A stretch of DNA of 64,000 nt from Acanthococcus lagerstroemiae (Eukaryota; Arthropoda; Insecta; Hemiptera; Eriococcidae). Each line of letters begins with the position of its first letter. Positions within the stretch are counted from its first letter, which is position 1. The stretch spans positions 23,767,312 to 23,831,311 of the forward strand of contig CM063113.1 of NCBI GenBank assembly GCA_031841125.1, given 5' to 3'. Both the position numbers and the translations under genes were made by a program. The notes under the pieces are model-generated. The model did not search any database and was not told the DNA's origin. It saw only the letters and a list, made by a program, of their open reading frames with translations. This document shows, one piece after another, positions 1 through 10,644 of this stretch.

Positions 1-1183
1 TCGTATCTGGAAGGCTTCCTCAACTCCTACATGTGGCTTGCCGTGCACCTTGGCTCGACTCTGCACCACTTGACCGCAATCGTTTATAGCAAAAACGTAC
101 ACGAATGAAAGAGAAAAAAAAATGAATGGCTCCGACATAGGCCTGTTATAGCTTTTCTTTATTGCCAAAAGTGAACGAGCTCGTTGTACTCGCTTATATA
201 CTATTATTTAATTGTCGAATTTGATAGTTGATATGCTGTTGACCTTCTGGCAGCGTTGCTTTGTTGTACGCGGAGCAATTTTCAAGTGTTTATTTCGTCC
301 GATTATGCTAACAGCGTTTAGAATGAAATGTATATTCTGGTGTATTCGTTTCTCTCTGCTCCTTTTGGGTGCCCGAGAGTGTTTCGAATTGAACGGCTAA
401 CGGATGACTTGAGATGGTAGAAGAATGTAGGTGAGCAGCGTCGATTATGCAGGTAAATTGGTAAAATGATATTCCTCCGATTTACTCACAAAGCGGATAG
501 ACTTACTGACCTTTGAGTGGATATCATTAAGAGAAAATGTGTACGTAATTGGAGGACTGAGAGTTGCAGCCGGAGAGTAAATCAGAGACGTGATGTATAG
601 GTGTCGTTTTTCTGAACAGCTGCGGACTGGTTGAACTTAACGACGTCGAGGTGTTCTAATGACTCGAATGATTCTCCAGCTCATTTATAACACCGGTTGG
701 AGGTATAAAATACCCCGTTTGCCTTCCGCCGTTTGATGGAACGCTTCCATACGAGCTTTGGAGATGGTGAATTTTTGAAAATTTTCACCAGCAGGAGAGC
801 TTCTAGTTCCCACGATAATTGATTTACGGTTGTATACGTTGGTGAATACACAAGTCATATTATGCGCGGCAACAGCCTAGACGTCACGAGAGCATCCCAA
901 TACGAAAAAGTTTAGGCCCGACAGTCACGAAGCAATTAACATAATCATAAATTACTCGTAACCGAATCGTAATTAGGAGCTAAACGTACGAAAGAAGTTG
1001 CAATTTGTTTCTTCTGTTTTTTTTTTTTCTCTCTTAGGATCATTATTTACTCTTCTGCAATTATTGTTATTGTTGTTGGCTTATTGGAGCAGACAATAAT
1101 CTTTCCATCGTGTGTGCGTTTTGTTTTCTATTGTCGGAGTAATTAGGTATGTGTAGACGGGTGCAGGAGGGGTAGGGGAGGTA
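1..1183. other. No gene recognised; unique-looking AT-rich DNA
   Basis: No convincing open frame, repeat or RNA was seen. A pure T tract lies near 1017-1029. The rest looks like intergenic or intronic sequence. Confidence 0.5.
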
Positions 1184-1740
1184 ATGAAGTGGATGTATTC
1201 TGGAACTCACGTGACGTTTTATTTTCTCTTTCTAATTACAACGAGTCTGGCGATGTCGAATTTACGCGGAAGATTCGCCGAGCACGATTTGTCGATAGAA
1301 TGCGGAATCGCCAGCCGGAGCACTCTGACTTTTAGAAACGCTGATTCGATGGTCGATAATTTTCGACCGCCACGAGTGACGGCTAACGGGCTGGAAGTTG
1401 CGGTGGCTTCTGTTTCACGAATTTCAGGTCATGATGTAGCGGCGTGCGAAGAGGTTCAGTGCCTGGTGAGATCGTATCGGTCGGTTCCTCCGGGGTAGCG
1501 AGAAGCTCCGAATCGGCGTACTCGTTAGCGCGAGTCTACTGCAGTAGGATCGAGCAAAGCTTATTAATGAAATTAATCGCCGGCACTGTAAGGGAGCCAC
1601 CACGAATACGTGTTGACAGGTATAGAAAACGGAGCTGTTTTTCAGCCCAGAAAGAATTAGCTGTCTACTTGAAGTTTTCGAGTTACTCTGACACATCTGT
1701 GGCAAGATGGCGACGAACACCAGACTGTGTGAAGTGATTT
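1184..1740. other. Open CpG-rich stretch, possible unrecognised exon
   Basis: The plus strand is open for 104 codons from 1184 (a start followed by a hydrophobic run, FYFLFLITTSL, that could pass for a signal peptide). A second plus frame and one minus frame are also open between 1424 and 1740. Openness in several frames at once is expected in GC/CpG-richer DNA with few stops, so this is weak evidence of coding. The family was not recognised. CpG richness and lack of repeat features suggest single-copy host DNA. It could be an exon, an untranslated leader or simple non-coding DNA. Confidence 0.2.
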
Positions 1741-2349
1741 TTGGATTTGAAATCCGATGATTTTTGAACCTCGTTAATCTCTCGTAATCGTTCTGGCGAA
1801 GTATGTTCGAGACTACTAGTTGAAGTTTCAGTTCAGCTATCGATGGGAACGTCGGGTATAGCGTAACTTTCTGTCAAGTACTTAGCAGCGGGATGCCTCT
1901 CGTAACTCGTTCATTGTCTGTGGGTCTTTGTTGGGTGGCCATCAGGAGTTCGGCTAAATGCGTCATCTCACCAATAATGACGTTTCTTTTCTAAAACTTG
2001 ATTGTACTTCCCCCCCCCCCCCCCCAACTTGGATTAGAACTTGACGCCGCCTATGGTGTCCCTATTCAGTTCTGCATTATGTTTTATATGTACTTTATTC
2101 CAAGTATAAGAATTCCGAAACGCAACCCGCCACAGCCACTCAACATAAACAGCGCGGTAATCATAAGAGGAGAGGTAATAAAGGTTGTGTGCCTTTGGAA
2201 TTTGGAATAGATTTGCAAAATGTTTGATATCAGCTATTCGATGATAGAGGGGCGTATGGCGATGCACGCATACCAAATTGCTCCCGTGACACCGCACCCC
2301 CTTTCCCGGAAACACTCCGAATGGATCTGCGTCAGAATGGGGGGGGGGT
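1741..2349. other. No gene seen; contains a 16-base C tract
   Basis: A C homopolymer sits at 2010-2025. No other feature was recognised. Confidence 0.5.
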
Positions 2350-2425
2350 GAACGCTTCACGATTTTGCGTGTCATCTTTGCACAGGGCAATGCTAATCTT
2401 CTCTGTGTCGTTCCAATTTTAGCAT
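2350..2425 (-). pseudogene. U6 spliceosomal RNA pseudogene (3' three quarters)
   Basis: Read on the minus strand from about 2425 to 2350, this matches the U6 snRNA body. It has the CTAAAATTGGAACG segment after the 5' stem, the ACAGAGA box in ACACAGAGAAGATTAGC (the AGC triad follows), the internal stem-loop region, and the 3' end ATGACACGCAAAATCGTGAAG followed by CGTTC. U6 pairs with U2 and the 5' splice site at the catalytic centre of the spliceosome. Here the 5' stem-loop (first ~25 nt) is diverged. The body carries changes such as GCATTGCCCTGTGCAAAG where GGCCCCTGCGCAAGG is usual. The 3' end runs into a C tract in place of the T run that stops RNA polymerase III. A retroposed or decayed copy is therefore more likely than a working gene. 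Confidence 0.85.
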
Positions 2426-2734
2426 TCGCACCGCTAAAGTGACTTTGTCACCGGTACCAGGAGGCAGGAGTGGGGGACGTGGTAAACTTCATGAGATCAT
2501 GACAAAGGAAAGCGATGGCACTAATTTTGAAATTTCATTATTTTTTTGACAGGGGGGGGGGCGGTTTACAGCGGATTAGCTTGTAACTACAAAAGGTTCT
2601 ATTTTCCGGTCAGTCGCTAACCCTACCTGTCCACCCGTCTCCGAGTATAGGCCTCCACCGCACATTTCTAAATATGTCTATTGTTCACTGTTTTCGTCCT
2701 TAATGTGCCTACATTTTTACGCATAAGGTCCCTC

Positions 2735-3088
2735 TATCTTGTGGAGGGGGGGGGGTCTGCCGCGTTTTATTTGCTTGCCCCAGGGGGTCCATTCCTGTAT
2801 TCTCTTTGCCCATTCATCTTCCTCCCTTATTAGGTGTGCCCCGCGTAGTTGAGCTTAAGTTTACTCAGTAACGACCCTATACTCTTAGCTCTCGTTCTCT
2901 TCGTAATCTCTGCTCTACAATTCTGTCTTTCTGCCTGATATTCAAGATGCTGCTTAACATCTTGTTGTACGTTATCACTGTTATTTTTTCTTGGCTTCGG
3001 GTCAGTGCCCAGGTTGTAGCCCAGCAGCGTCGGCACCACACAGGATTCCAGAATTTTCGTTATGGTGTGTAAGTTTATTTTACTTCTC
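2735..3088 (-). pseudogene. Non-LTR retrotransposon fragment, region C-terminal to RT
   Basis: Minus-strand translation gives KILESCVVPTL near 3050-3020, then NYAGH near 2850 and EWAKRIQEWTPWGK and KRGRPP near 2800-2750. This is the order expected in the segment following the reverse transcriptase domain of APE-type LINEs (LxSCVLPTLxYG ... WAGHLxR ... GRPxxRW). The YG motif is already disrupted, and stops and frame changes break the frame. The same KILESCVVPTL string occurs in the plus-strand LINE at 40.6 kb, so the two belong to one family. The 5' part of the element is absent. Confidence 0.75.
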
Positions 3089-3144
3089 AAAATACGTATT
3101 ACAGTACGTTAATGTACTCTGTGAAGAATAGGGATGGAAGGAGG

Positions 3145-3660
3145 GGAGAAATGTGGTACCATAGACAATTTTTTTATTGGTTCTAGTGAGGCCGCTAATG
3201 GTTGGAAAAAATTTGCTCCAGGTTCAGTTAAAAGTATAAAGCCTTACTTAACACACTTATTGAATTTCGTGAAAACCTTTTTCGACCACAAAATGGCTTT
3301 TTGAAAAAAGGCTTACCTCGGGTTCACGGTACAACACCTCTGTCGTACCATGGACCTGACCGGTGTTGTACCTTGGACCACTTTCAAAAATGCTGAAAAA
3401 TTGTGTAATTCGAATTTTATTGACGTACACGTAAATTCGTACCAAATTAAAAGTAATAATGGAGAATAATACAAAATGGACACATTTACGGCTATAATAA
3501 AATGTTACTGACGCAAGAGTAAATTTACGCATTTTCCGTTCTCAACAACTGAGTAATATCCATGACTGTGAGTTATTCCGCTCATCATAAATAGAAACAG
3601 TGAATTACTGTAGGTCCATGGTATAACAGTAGAAGAAGTCCATGGTACAATATAGGTTTG
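3145..3660. repeat. Segment with repeated GTACCATGGAC words and a hairpin
   Basis: GGTACCATAGAC at 3155, GTACCATGGAC at 3346, TCCATGGTATAAC at 3615 and TCCATGGTACAAT at 3640 are variants of one word, in opposite orientations at the two ends. Inside, GGTACAACACC (3328-3338) and GGTGTTGTACC (3362-3372) form a perfect inverted repeat around a 23-base loop. This looks like the remains of an inverted-repeat transposon, but no target duplication was found. Confidence 0.4.
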
Positions 3661-4327
3661 GTTCTTACCATTTTTTTCCCTTGAATATGTACCGCTTTAT
3701 TTTTTTTTTTCAAAATCAAATGTGCCTTACTTCTAGTTGTATATAACGTAGTACCGCTGAGATTGAATTCTTGACTTTCACCATGGGCGGCAACTTCAGC
3801 GGTGCTCACAGGCTCTAGCACCTGCTGAGAATTTTCGAGCACTACGTGGGAAAATTATTATTTTAGGTGAACTAGGAGGGTAGAAGTATCTCAAAGAACT
3901 ATGAGAGGGGAGGAAAGAGTCGAATCAGGTCGAGCACCATATGAGAAAAATAAAAATGACTTCCACATTTACATACAAAAATAACACAATCAAAGTTGGA
4001 CCCAAAAACTATTGATAAGAATTTCACTTTTCACTAAACTATGTATCAGTCAGTTCATTCTGAGCCCTGCTGAACGAATGCAGTGTTGCCACACATGTTC
4101 TGCATGACATGCCATAATTTGTTTTATCAGCTGTCACGTTTCAAGCGAGAGTACTTTGGTACATGGAATCCTTATGGTGCAACACTCCCGTATCCAATTT
4201 TTTGCATGAATGAGACAATTAAAATTAAGTTATTGAGTTATATCATTAGTCTAGTAATTCTTGATGAATGAGGGACATTTGGTAACTAAATTAGAAGAAA
4301 CTGATTAATCATACATAATCAATAAAT
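3661..4327. other. No gene recognised
   Basis: AT-rich sequence without recognised features. Confidence 0.5.
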
Positions 4328-4988
4328 CAGGGTGACCACTCGGTTATTTTTTCTATTTTAAGTCATCTAAGGTCATTTTTGGTCATTTTCCCTCTAAAAT
4401 GGTAATTTAAGTAATTTTTAGGGAAGTTTCTCCTTCAAGTTCTGGAAATTCTACTGATTTAGAAGGAAATGTTTAACCTTTATTTTGCCCTTCCGCTGTG
4501 CAGTGTAAATAAAATCGAAATTCAATTTTCCAGCAGATTGCAGCAAAAACCTCCAACGCACTCTAGCTAGTCAGTATGGGGGTTGAAAATATGTGATAAC
4601 GAGTAGTGTGTAAAGGGAGAGGGGGTCTGGTTGGCCGAATGGATAGCGCGTTGGTCTCGGAATTAGGAGGTCCCGGGTTCGAACCCACGTAGCAACTTGC
4701 CAGATTTCGATCTAGGCCGGTTTTTCGGCCAGAAGGGAAGAGGGATAAGACAGCCCTAACAGCCTCCCCGATGTCTCTGAAGTAATGCTCGAAAGGGCGG
4801 GTTCCAGGGCTCGGGTTGAGAGCAAATTTAAAAAAAAGGAAGTGTGTAAAGAGAGAAGCACAAAATGAATGAAGAAATTGCAAATGGTCTTCCATTCCGT
4901 TCATTTCTTGATCAGTTTTCATATTTGATGCCATTTTTCCGTTTTTTTATTTTTTTTTCCCCCCCTAAAATTTCGAGTAGGTACTCTG
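4328..4988. mobile_element. Old hAT-like TIR element carrying a nested SINE
   Basis: The left end CAGGGTGACCACTCGG matches the inverted right end CAGAGTACCTACTCGA at 11 of 16 positions. Just inside the left end the text (TAAGTCATCTAAGGTCAT) resembles the interior of the element at 35033-35391, suggesting one family. The 8-bp flanks do not match, so the insertion is old or the right border is misplaced. The element has no coding capacity and was later hit by a SINE. Confidence 0.5.
4621..4840 (+). mobile_element. tRNA-derived SINE, full length, copy 1
   Basis: The head is tRNA-like: a polymerase III A box (TGGCCGAATGG, about 4632) and a B box (GGTTCGAACCC, about 4676), followed by a body with GGCCGGTTTTTCGGCC, a conserved tail CTCGAAAGGGCGGGTTCCAG and an A-rich end. 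It is flanked by a 16-bp duplication, AGTGTGTAAAGGGAGA (4605-4620) and AGTGTGTAAAGAGAGA (4841-4856), with one mismatch. SINEs are non-coding and use a partner LINE's enzymes. The tail resembles the LINE-like repeat at 13838 and 28862. Copies or fragments lie at 16052, 20647 and 40048. Confidence 0.92.
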
Positions 4989-5099
4989 TATTTTGTAACA
5001 CGTTTTAGTTGCGATAGAGTCTTGGAACTATATTTTATAGAGGCTATTTCCCATAAGTTCAACTCAAATTTCATTGAAAATTAAACGCATCATTGTGAA

Positions 5100-5180
5100 C
5101 GGGTCGCTTAGTGGCTGAGTGCAACAATGCCCACCTTGTATCCTTACGAGCGGGTTTGATTCCCATCATCAGAAAGTAAC
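5100..5180 (+). mobile_element. tRNA-like SINE head, different family
   Basis: TAGTGGCTGAGTGC (A-box-like) is followed about 35 bases later by GGGTTTGATTCCC (B-box-like). The two putative acceptor strands do not pair, so this is not a working tRNA. The sequence differs from the 4.6-kb SINE. The downstream body is not delimited. Confidence 0.5.
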
Positions 5181-6355
5181 TTTAGCCCACATATCAATTA
5201 CCAGTCATGTAGAAGTTTTAAATTTAAATAACAACGTATATTTATAATATATAGAAGGTCCTTTGTAACACTTAATCCACGAAATTCAACTTCACATTTA
5301 TATTTCTTCGTACTGCAAGGAATGGAGAAAGCTGATCAGTAATTGGGATATTACTTTACTACTTCCTCTTACAACATTTTTTTTAAACTGGGGAAGGGGT
5401 TGTGTACAAACGAAATAAGTAACTGTGTATATGTACAAACATGTATTAAAAAAATACAAACGAGTACGTATGTTTAGCCAAAAATTTAACAGTGGGTGGT
5501 CCAGCAAAATGTAACTGCAAAAATTAATTTTTCATAGCACGCCTCTGGCTGTTACTTGAAGAGTCGCCGTCCTGTTTCAGCCACCAGCGTCGTTTAATCG
5601 TATCATCTCACAAGGACTATCTGGTTACAAATCGAGGACTTCCCAGACTTTTTTCATCTGCTGTAATATATCGTCCGGTGATTATCGAACCCGGAATCGG
5701 TTATTTCTTATGATCGATCAAGCAACTTCGCTTGTTCGGTGTACATTAGACTTCCAATATGGTAATTTTCCAGCGGCGTGTCTGCTCGTACTCGTCATCT
5801 TCGAACCTCTTCCAGCACCCTGAGCACGTTTACGACTGTCAATCACTGACCAGCGACACAGACACGGACACGGCATTCCTAGATCGATAAAATCTCGAAA
5901 ATTATTTTACCCAGTCGAGCGTATCTGAGGTGATGCACCTATAACGAAGCCAACACGGTGGACTTATGACAATTCGAAAACTCGTGTATGTCGATACATC
6001 GGCATCATCGAAGCGCTATCGTATGTGTTGCCTCTGCCGTGCCCTGGCAAGCCAGCAACCTTTTACTTCCTCTTCTCAAAGACCGAATGTAAGACCCGTA
6101 TAAAAATATTCCCATCAGGAATTCCGAGCGTTTGAAAACAGACAGCGTTTACAAATCTGATGATTTATGTTACACTCGGTTTATGTCTTTTACCAGTAAA
6201 TGATAAATTGATCTTGGGAGGAAGCAGGGGAAGAATTAAAAAAAAAAAAAAAAAAGTACCAGCAAAAAAGAATAATATCTATGTGTTCCAGAAAACGAGC
6301 GTACGTTGCAATTGGAAGACTGGAACATTGAGCATGTGTTGTTTTTTTTTTCCAG
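5181..6355. other. No gene seen; upstream of the candidate exon
   Basis: The segment from about 5540 to 6060 is CpG-richer and unique-looking. A polypyrimidine tract with CAG ends the interval and acts as the acceptor of the next feature. An A run lies at 6239-6255. Confidence 0.4.
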
Positions 6356-6369
6356 TTGTCTTTATCACG

Positions 6370-6489
6370 ATGACATCCTTTGAGGAGGCTTTTGCCGCGA
6401 TTAACACGTGTCCGGATGAGCGAGCAGCGGGCGTTATTTCTGGATCGGATCCGTATCGCGAGCTGGAGCTGTATCTGGAAAAAGTGAAC
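6370..6489 (+). CDS. Candidate first coding exon of an unrecognised host gene
   Basis: The exon would run from 6356 to 6489. It is preceded by a strong 3' splice site, a T10 tract and TCCAG ending at 6355. It ends at a consensus 5' splice site, AAC|GTAAGT, with the donor GT at 6490. The first in-frame ATG is at 6370 and gives 40 codons beginning MTSFEEAFAAINTCPDE and ending with DPYRELELYLEKVN, in phase 0. The predicted peptide is acidic and helical, with codon use and CpG content unlike the AT-rich transposon fragments nearby. Reading through the donor gives an unconvincing continuation, which supports splicing. The partner exons were not found in the window. I do not recognise the protein and assign no function. 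It is the best host-gene evidence here. Confidence 0.6.
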
Positions 6490-7690
6490 GTAAGTTGGCA
6501 TTTTTTACTGGAAATGTATTTTACGAACGCGGGTATCACGATTCCCGGTGTGGCAGATGGATATGATGACCTTAGAGGAATTCTTCTATTCTTCGTTTCG
6601 TACGATTGACACGTCCGTCGAGGTGTCGACCGTGCGGACAGCTTTCGATTCGGGCTGTGAAAATTATAGCCTTCGAACGCGGTTGCCGAGCACCGCGAAC
6701 GAGCAGGAAAAACCGCGACTCGATCGGTGTTATTATGATAGTGGAAACGGATGCGCTGATGTGGAATTGGAGGAATAATTCGTGAGATAATGTCGTGCCA
6801 TTTATTCCCTTCGGGGAAAGTCGACCTCTAAAGCGAGTAAATTATACACGCATCCTATTTTTCTGTAACGATTATAAGTTGTGGGTGGTGACGGACCATG
6901 CAGATGTCCGGCTGAGGAAAAGCGGTCCAACTATCGAGTTGATGTTTCCGTCTGTTCCGGCTGTTTTTTTTTTCTTCTTTCTTTCGGGCTTATTGATTAG
7001 CGTTGTTTTTATAATCCGATTAGAACAACTGATGTAGAGAGCTTCAATTTATGGCAGTGTCGTTGAGCTGATGTAAGTTAATGGCTTCGAAACCGCAGCA
7101 CCCGTGTACGCTGGCCATGTCGGTGGTTTGAAAGCCTCCGAGAACAGACAAATGTGGTCTGGACTTATGCAGTGAGGATTATCTATTTGTGAAGAAACCC
7201 CCGCGATATAGGTGCTATAATTGTGACTTTTAAATTGATCGTAAATCAGTGGCTGTTCTTGATGAGAGTGTGGTCACGTAGTATGGAATTTTAAGTTTCA
7301 GGAGCGATCGACGATGTGATTGTGTCGTAATTCTCTTGTACAGGGTACCCCGCCTGAGGTGCACCACCCGTTAACCGCCAGCAAAGCAATCCGTTTTATG
7401 AAGATGTTTGTTAGCTTGCCGTCCAACTTGATTGAAGGGGCGCAGCTGTGCATAAAAAATAACTTTGTTGAGAATCCGAGGTCGGAAGGAGGGAGGGGTA
7501 GATAGATATGATGCTGTATTTCCATAGAAGAAAGTAGTATAAAAGTTTTTTTAATATGATTGATGCAAATTTTCATAAGAATCGTACATTTCAGGTCGGA
7601 ATGAGTTGTAAGAAGTTCTAAACGATGTCATAAATATAAAGAAGGGAACATGTTGAAATATCGTTCTTTCTTGGGAAAGTTTATGCTACC
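6490..7690. other. Probable intron; no repeat recognised
   Basis: This follows the exon donor at 6490. The first 300 bases are CpG-rich and open in one frame (6548-6778) without recognised motifs. The rest is AT-rich. Confidence 0.35.
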
Positions 7691-7691
7691 C

Positions 7692-7950
7692 CCAGAATTG
7701 AATTCAGTGTCTTCGAAAACCTATAAATGGAATACCATGTCGGAAAAATGACTAATCTTTTACCCCCGCTCCTCCAGTGATACCAAGAGAGTTCGGATGT
7801 AAAAATTACCACCAGATGTGAATGCAGTCACCTTGAAAACCTAAAAATCGATCTCTACATCGAATTTCGTACAAAAATTACCACCAGAAGTGAATTCAAC
7901 AACCTCAAAAATCTATAAATCGACCCGTAGGTACATCGAATTTCAATCTT
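7692..7950. repeat. Short tandem repeat of about 72 bp, two clear units and one weak
   Basis: Units begin TACCACCAGATGTGAATGCA (7807) and TACCACCAGAAGTGAATTCA (7880). Each continues through CCT..AAAA.CTA.AAATCGA and TACATCGAATTTC. A more diverged unit starts near 7692. There is no coding signal. Confidence 0.7.
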
Positions 7951-8399
7951 TTATAATCTTCCCCGTCTTTTGAAGGCATTCCTCTATAGTCAGTAACCTA
8001 CATTACGAAATCAAGCTATATTCTGCTTTTGATCTATATCGAATGAACTTCCGAAATTTGAGAGAATAAATTTTTAACGAAGTGTGAGATAAAGAAAAAA
8101 GTCGGTTAAACATGTCCAACTCTGTGTATTTTTCCATAAGAAGGAAAGGGGACTTCAGGCATATCTTTCCCTTATCCGATCGGCCTAAAACGTTGCAAGA
8201 ATTGTATTTTATTAGAACCGATCAAGGAAGGGGGAATATCCCGTATAAAATTCGAAAAAAATTCAACAAAAGTAAATACGAACCATCCTACGATACAACT
8301 TCGCCTGATAGCTATTGAATTCGCCAAAAAGTTTAATAAGCATGAGCGGAGGGAGAGGGAGGTACTACACCTCTCGCAAGTTAGCAGACTGCTGGTGTG

Positions 8400-8922
8400 G
8401 GTGAGTCCCAAGTCTTAGCAGAATTGAAAAGAGTCTTGACAAATGTTACTCCCGTATAAATAAGTCTGTATGGATGGATTGTAACATAATCAGAATGAGT
8501 CTTAAAGGAGTCTGAATGAGTCCTGGGGATTTTTGCACGATGCGAATGAATCGTAATAGGGTCAGAGTGAGTCCTAACAAAGGTAGAATGAGTTTTGAAA
8601 GAATCGATTGAATTTTTTGAAGTCTGACGAGTCTCTCAGTTTGTCCCTGAGGAGCATGAATGAAATTTAAAAGTCTAATTAGTCTGAACGTGCCCTGAGA
8701 GAGTCTCTTAATGAGTCTGAATGAGTCTTGCTGGTTTCATGATAATATGAATGAGTTGTAACAAAGTAGAAATAACTTTGAACCTAGTGTGAATGAGTTT
8801 TGAAAGAGTCGGATGAGGCTTAATGGTGTCCGAAGAAGCTGTTAACAAGTCTCTAAACTCTAAAGCGTATGAATTTGGTTTAAGTGTGTCGAGTGTCGAT
8901 GTGTTTGAATGAGTCTCGCGAA
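8400..8922. repeat. Degenerate minisatellite of GAATGAGTCTT words, left part
   Basis: Variants of TCTGAATGAGTCTTAAAAGAG recur many times with variable spacing. The same text resumes at 9270 after an inserted hAT-like element, so one array was split. Confidence 0.75.
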
Positions 8923-9261
8923 CAGGAGCGTACCGAAGAGTTTTCTTTTCTTTTTCCCCCTCTTTTTTTTGGGGGGGGGGGGGGGGGGTAAAAATTGTGA
9001 AATGCAGTATCAATGCAAAAAAAAAAAAACATGTTGACCTGTTGGATTTTTCCAGCTGACGAAACTCAAAATTCCCAGTTTTGGGTTTTTCCATCTTCTC
9101 AACTCAATTCCCAAGTATCAAAGCCTAAAAAAAATTTCAACTTGTTAGATTTTCCCAACTCGCCTGACTGAAATGGTAAATTTTCCCAATTACTGAGTGA
9201 AAAATTCGTACAAGGGGAGGGGGATTTGCGCCTCCCCCACTTCCCTATCGGTGTGTTCCTG
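8923..9261. mobile_element. hAT-like MITE with exact 8-bp target duplication
   Basis: The ends are CAGGAGCGTACCGAAGAG and the inverse of TCGGTGTGTTCCTG. The flanks CTCGCGAA (8915-8922 and 9262-9269) are identical. An 8-bp duplication and a CAG-start TIR are hAT features. The 339-bp body has no transposase and contains a T8-G18 homopolymer junction (8963-8988). It shares its inner right end (the phrase ending CCCTATCGGT) with the element at 56392-56626. It interrupts the minisatellite. Confidence 0.9.
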
Positions 9262-9269
9262 CTCGCGAA

Positions 9270-9500
9270 TCTTAATAAAGTGTGTAAATAAATCGTAAAA
9301 AAATTGTAAAAGCTTCAGTGGAATCTCTTGACAAACCTAAAATGAATATGAATGAGTTAAACAATATCTGCGTTAGTTTTAAAAGAATTGAATCTGCTTT
9401 TATCCGGAATCTGTAGAGCCTTAGAACACGTCTGAAAAGAGTCTCAATGGAATCTTCGGAAGAGTCACAGTGAAGTCATTTAATGAGTATTGGTCGCTGT
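9270..9500. repeat. Degenerate GAATGAGTCTT minisatellite, right part
   Basis: Words such as GAATATGAATGAGTTAAAC and AAGAGTCTCAATGGAATCTT continue the array seen before the hAT element. Confidence 0.6.
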
Positions 9501-10644
9501 GCTGCTAGCAACATGCATCCCGCATCCATTAAGAATTCTATGATCAATGATCAAAATTACTCCTGTCTCGGTCCTTTAATACCTAAATTTTTTACTTCAT
9601 AATCCATTGTTATGCAATGGATAGCAATCAGGGGAGTAGGGAAGAATTAGAATTTCGATTTTCATCCCCACGGACTATAGTGTTCCGGTTGACACGAGCG
9701 TCCTAAAATATGCACGGAGACATCTCCTTGAATTCTCATCTTCAAATGAAGAAAGTTATGTTTTTGTTGTATAAACTAGATTTAGGACCGGGTGGGGGGA
9801 CTAAATATTTGGCCCCTGAAATTTCACGTTTTGCACTTAGTAAGATGCAATAAAATCAGACAAAATTATCATTTTTATGTACATTTTTTTCTTAAATTTC
9901 CAAAATATTCACTAGTTTTGAGCCTTTTTTGCACCCCCGCTCTCCCGCCATCATCCGAAGTCATTTTCAGTCGACTTTTCACCTCTGAGAAAAAATCCTG
10001 GCAGCACCTATGTATCAATCGGGGTTGAAGGAAAACTCGAATGCGATATTAGGATTTGACCAGATCCCGTAAAAGAACATTTGCAGGCTTCAGTCCAAAA
10101 AGTTTCTTTGCTTTCCTTCCTCACGAACAATAATAAATTGTACACACAATCTAAAGGTAATGAAAACTAATTCTTCTCTAAAACATCCCCTGTCGAGGCC
10201 AGTTCACTAGTTAATTCCATGGTTTATTTCAACAGTGGGAGGGAGATTTTTGATATTTCTCGCTGAATTTAGGCGACATCAGGTTTTACGTGATTTGCCT
10301 CACTCGAATTCCGAAGTTGGGACTAGATTCCAAACCTTTGTGGAACCTACCTCCCCCCCCAATTCAAAGCCAATAATTATATTTATAGGTACTTGCAGGT
10401 ATAAAAAATTTGTAAACGAATAAGTGCCGTGTGATACCGCAATCAATAGTTTCGTGCCATACACTTGACTCGCAGTACACATACACAGAGTGTCTAAAAA
10501 AATCGAACTCTGAAAATAAATGACCTTCACCCCCCCCCCTCCCCATTTGCTATGAATGCGCTAAAATAATAAACTAAAGCTAAATATACTTTTTCGTCTG
10601 TAGTACTACATTTTCAGGGGGAAAAAACCTAATTTTATTGCATA
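9501..10644. other. No gene recognised
   Basis: AT-rich sequence with short C tracts (10354-10361, 10531-10539). Small open frames have no recognisable motif. Confidence 0.5.

Noticed and set aside
4624..4690. Functional tRNA gene
   Set aside because: The A and B boxes are present but the acceptor does not close, and a SINE body and A tail follow.
4563..4934. 123-codon minus-strand frame
   Set aside because: It is the antisense of the SINE and its host element. The matching frame at 20634-21077 is antisense of SINE copy 2.
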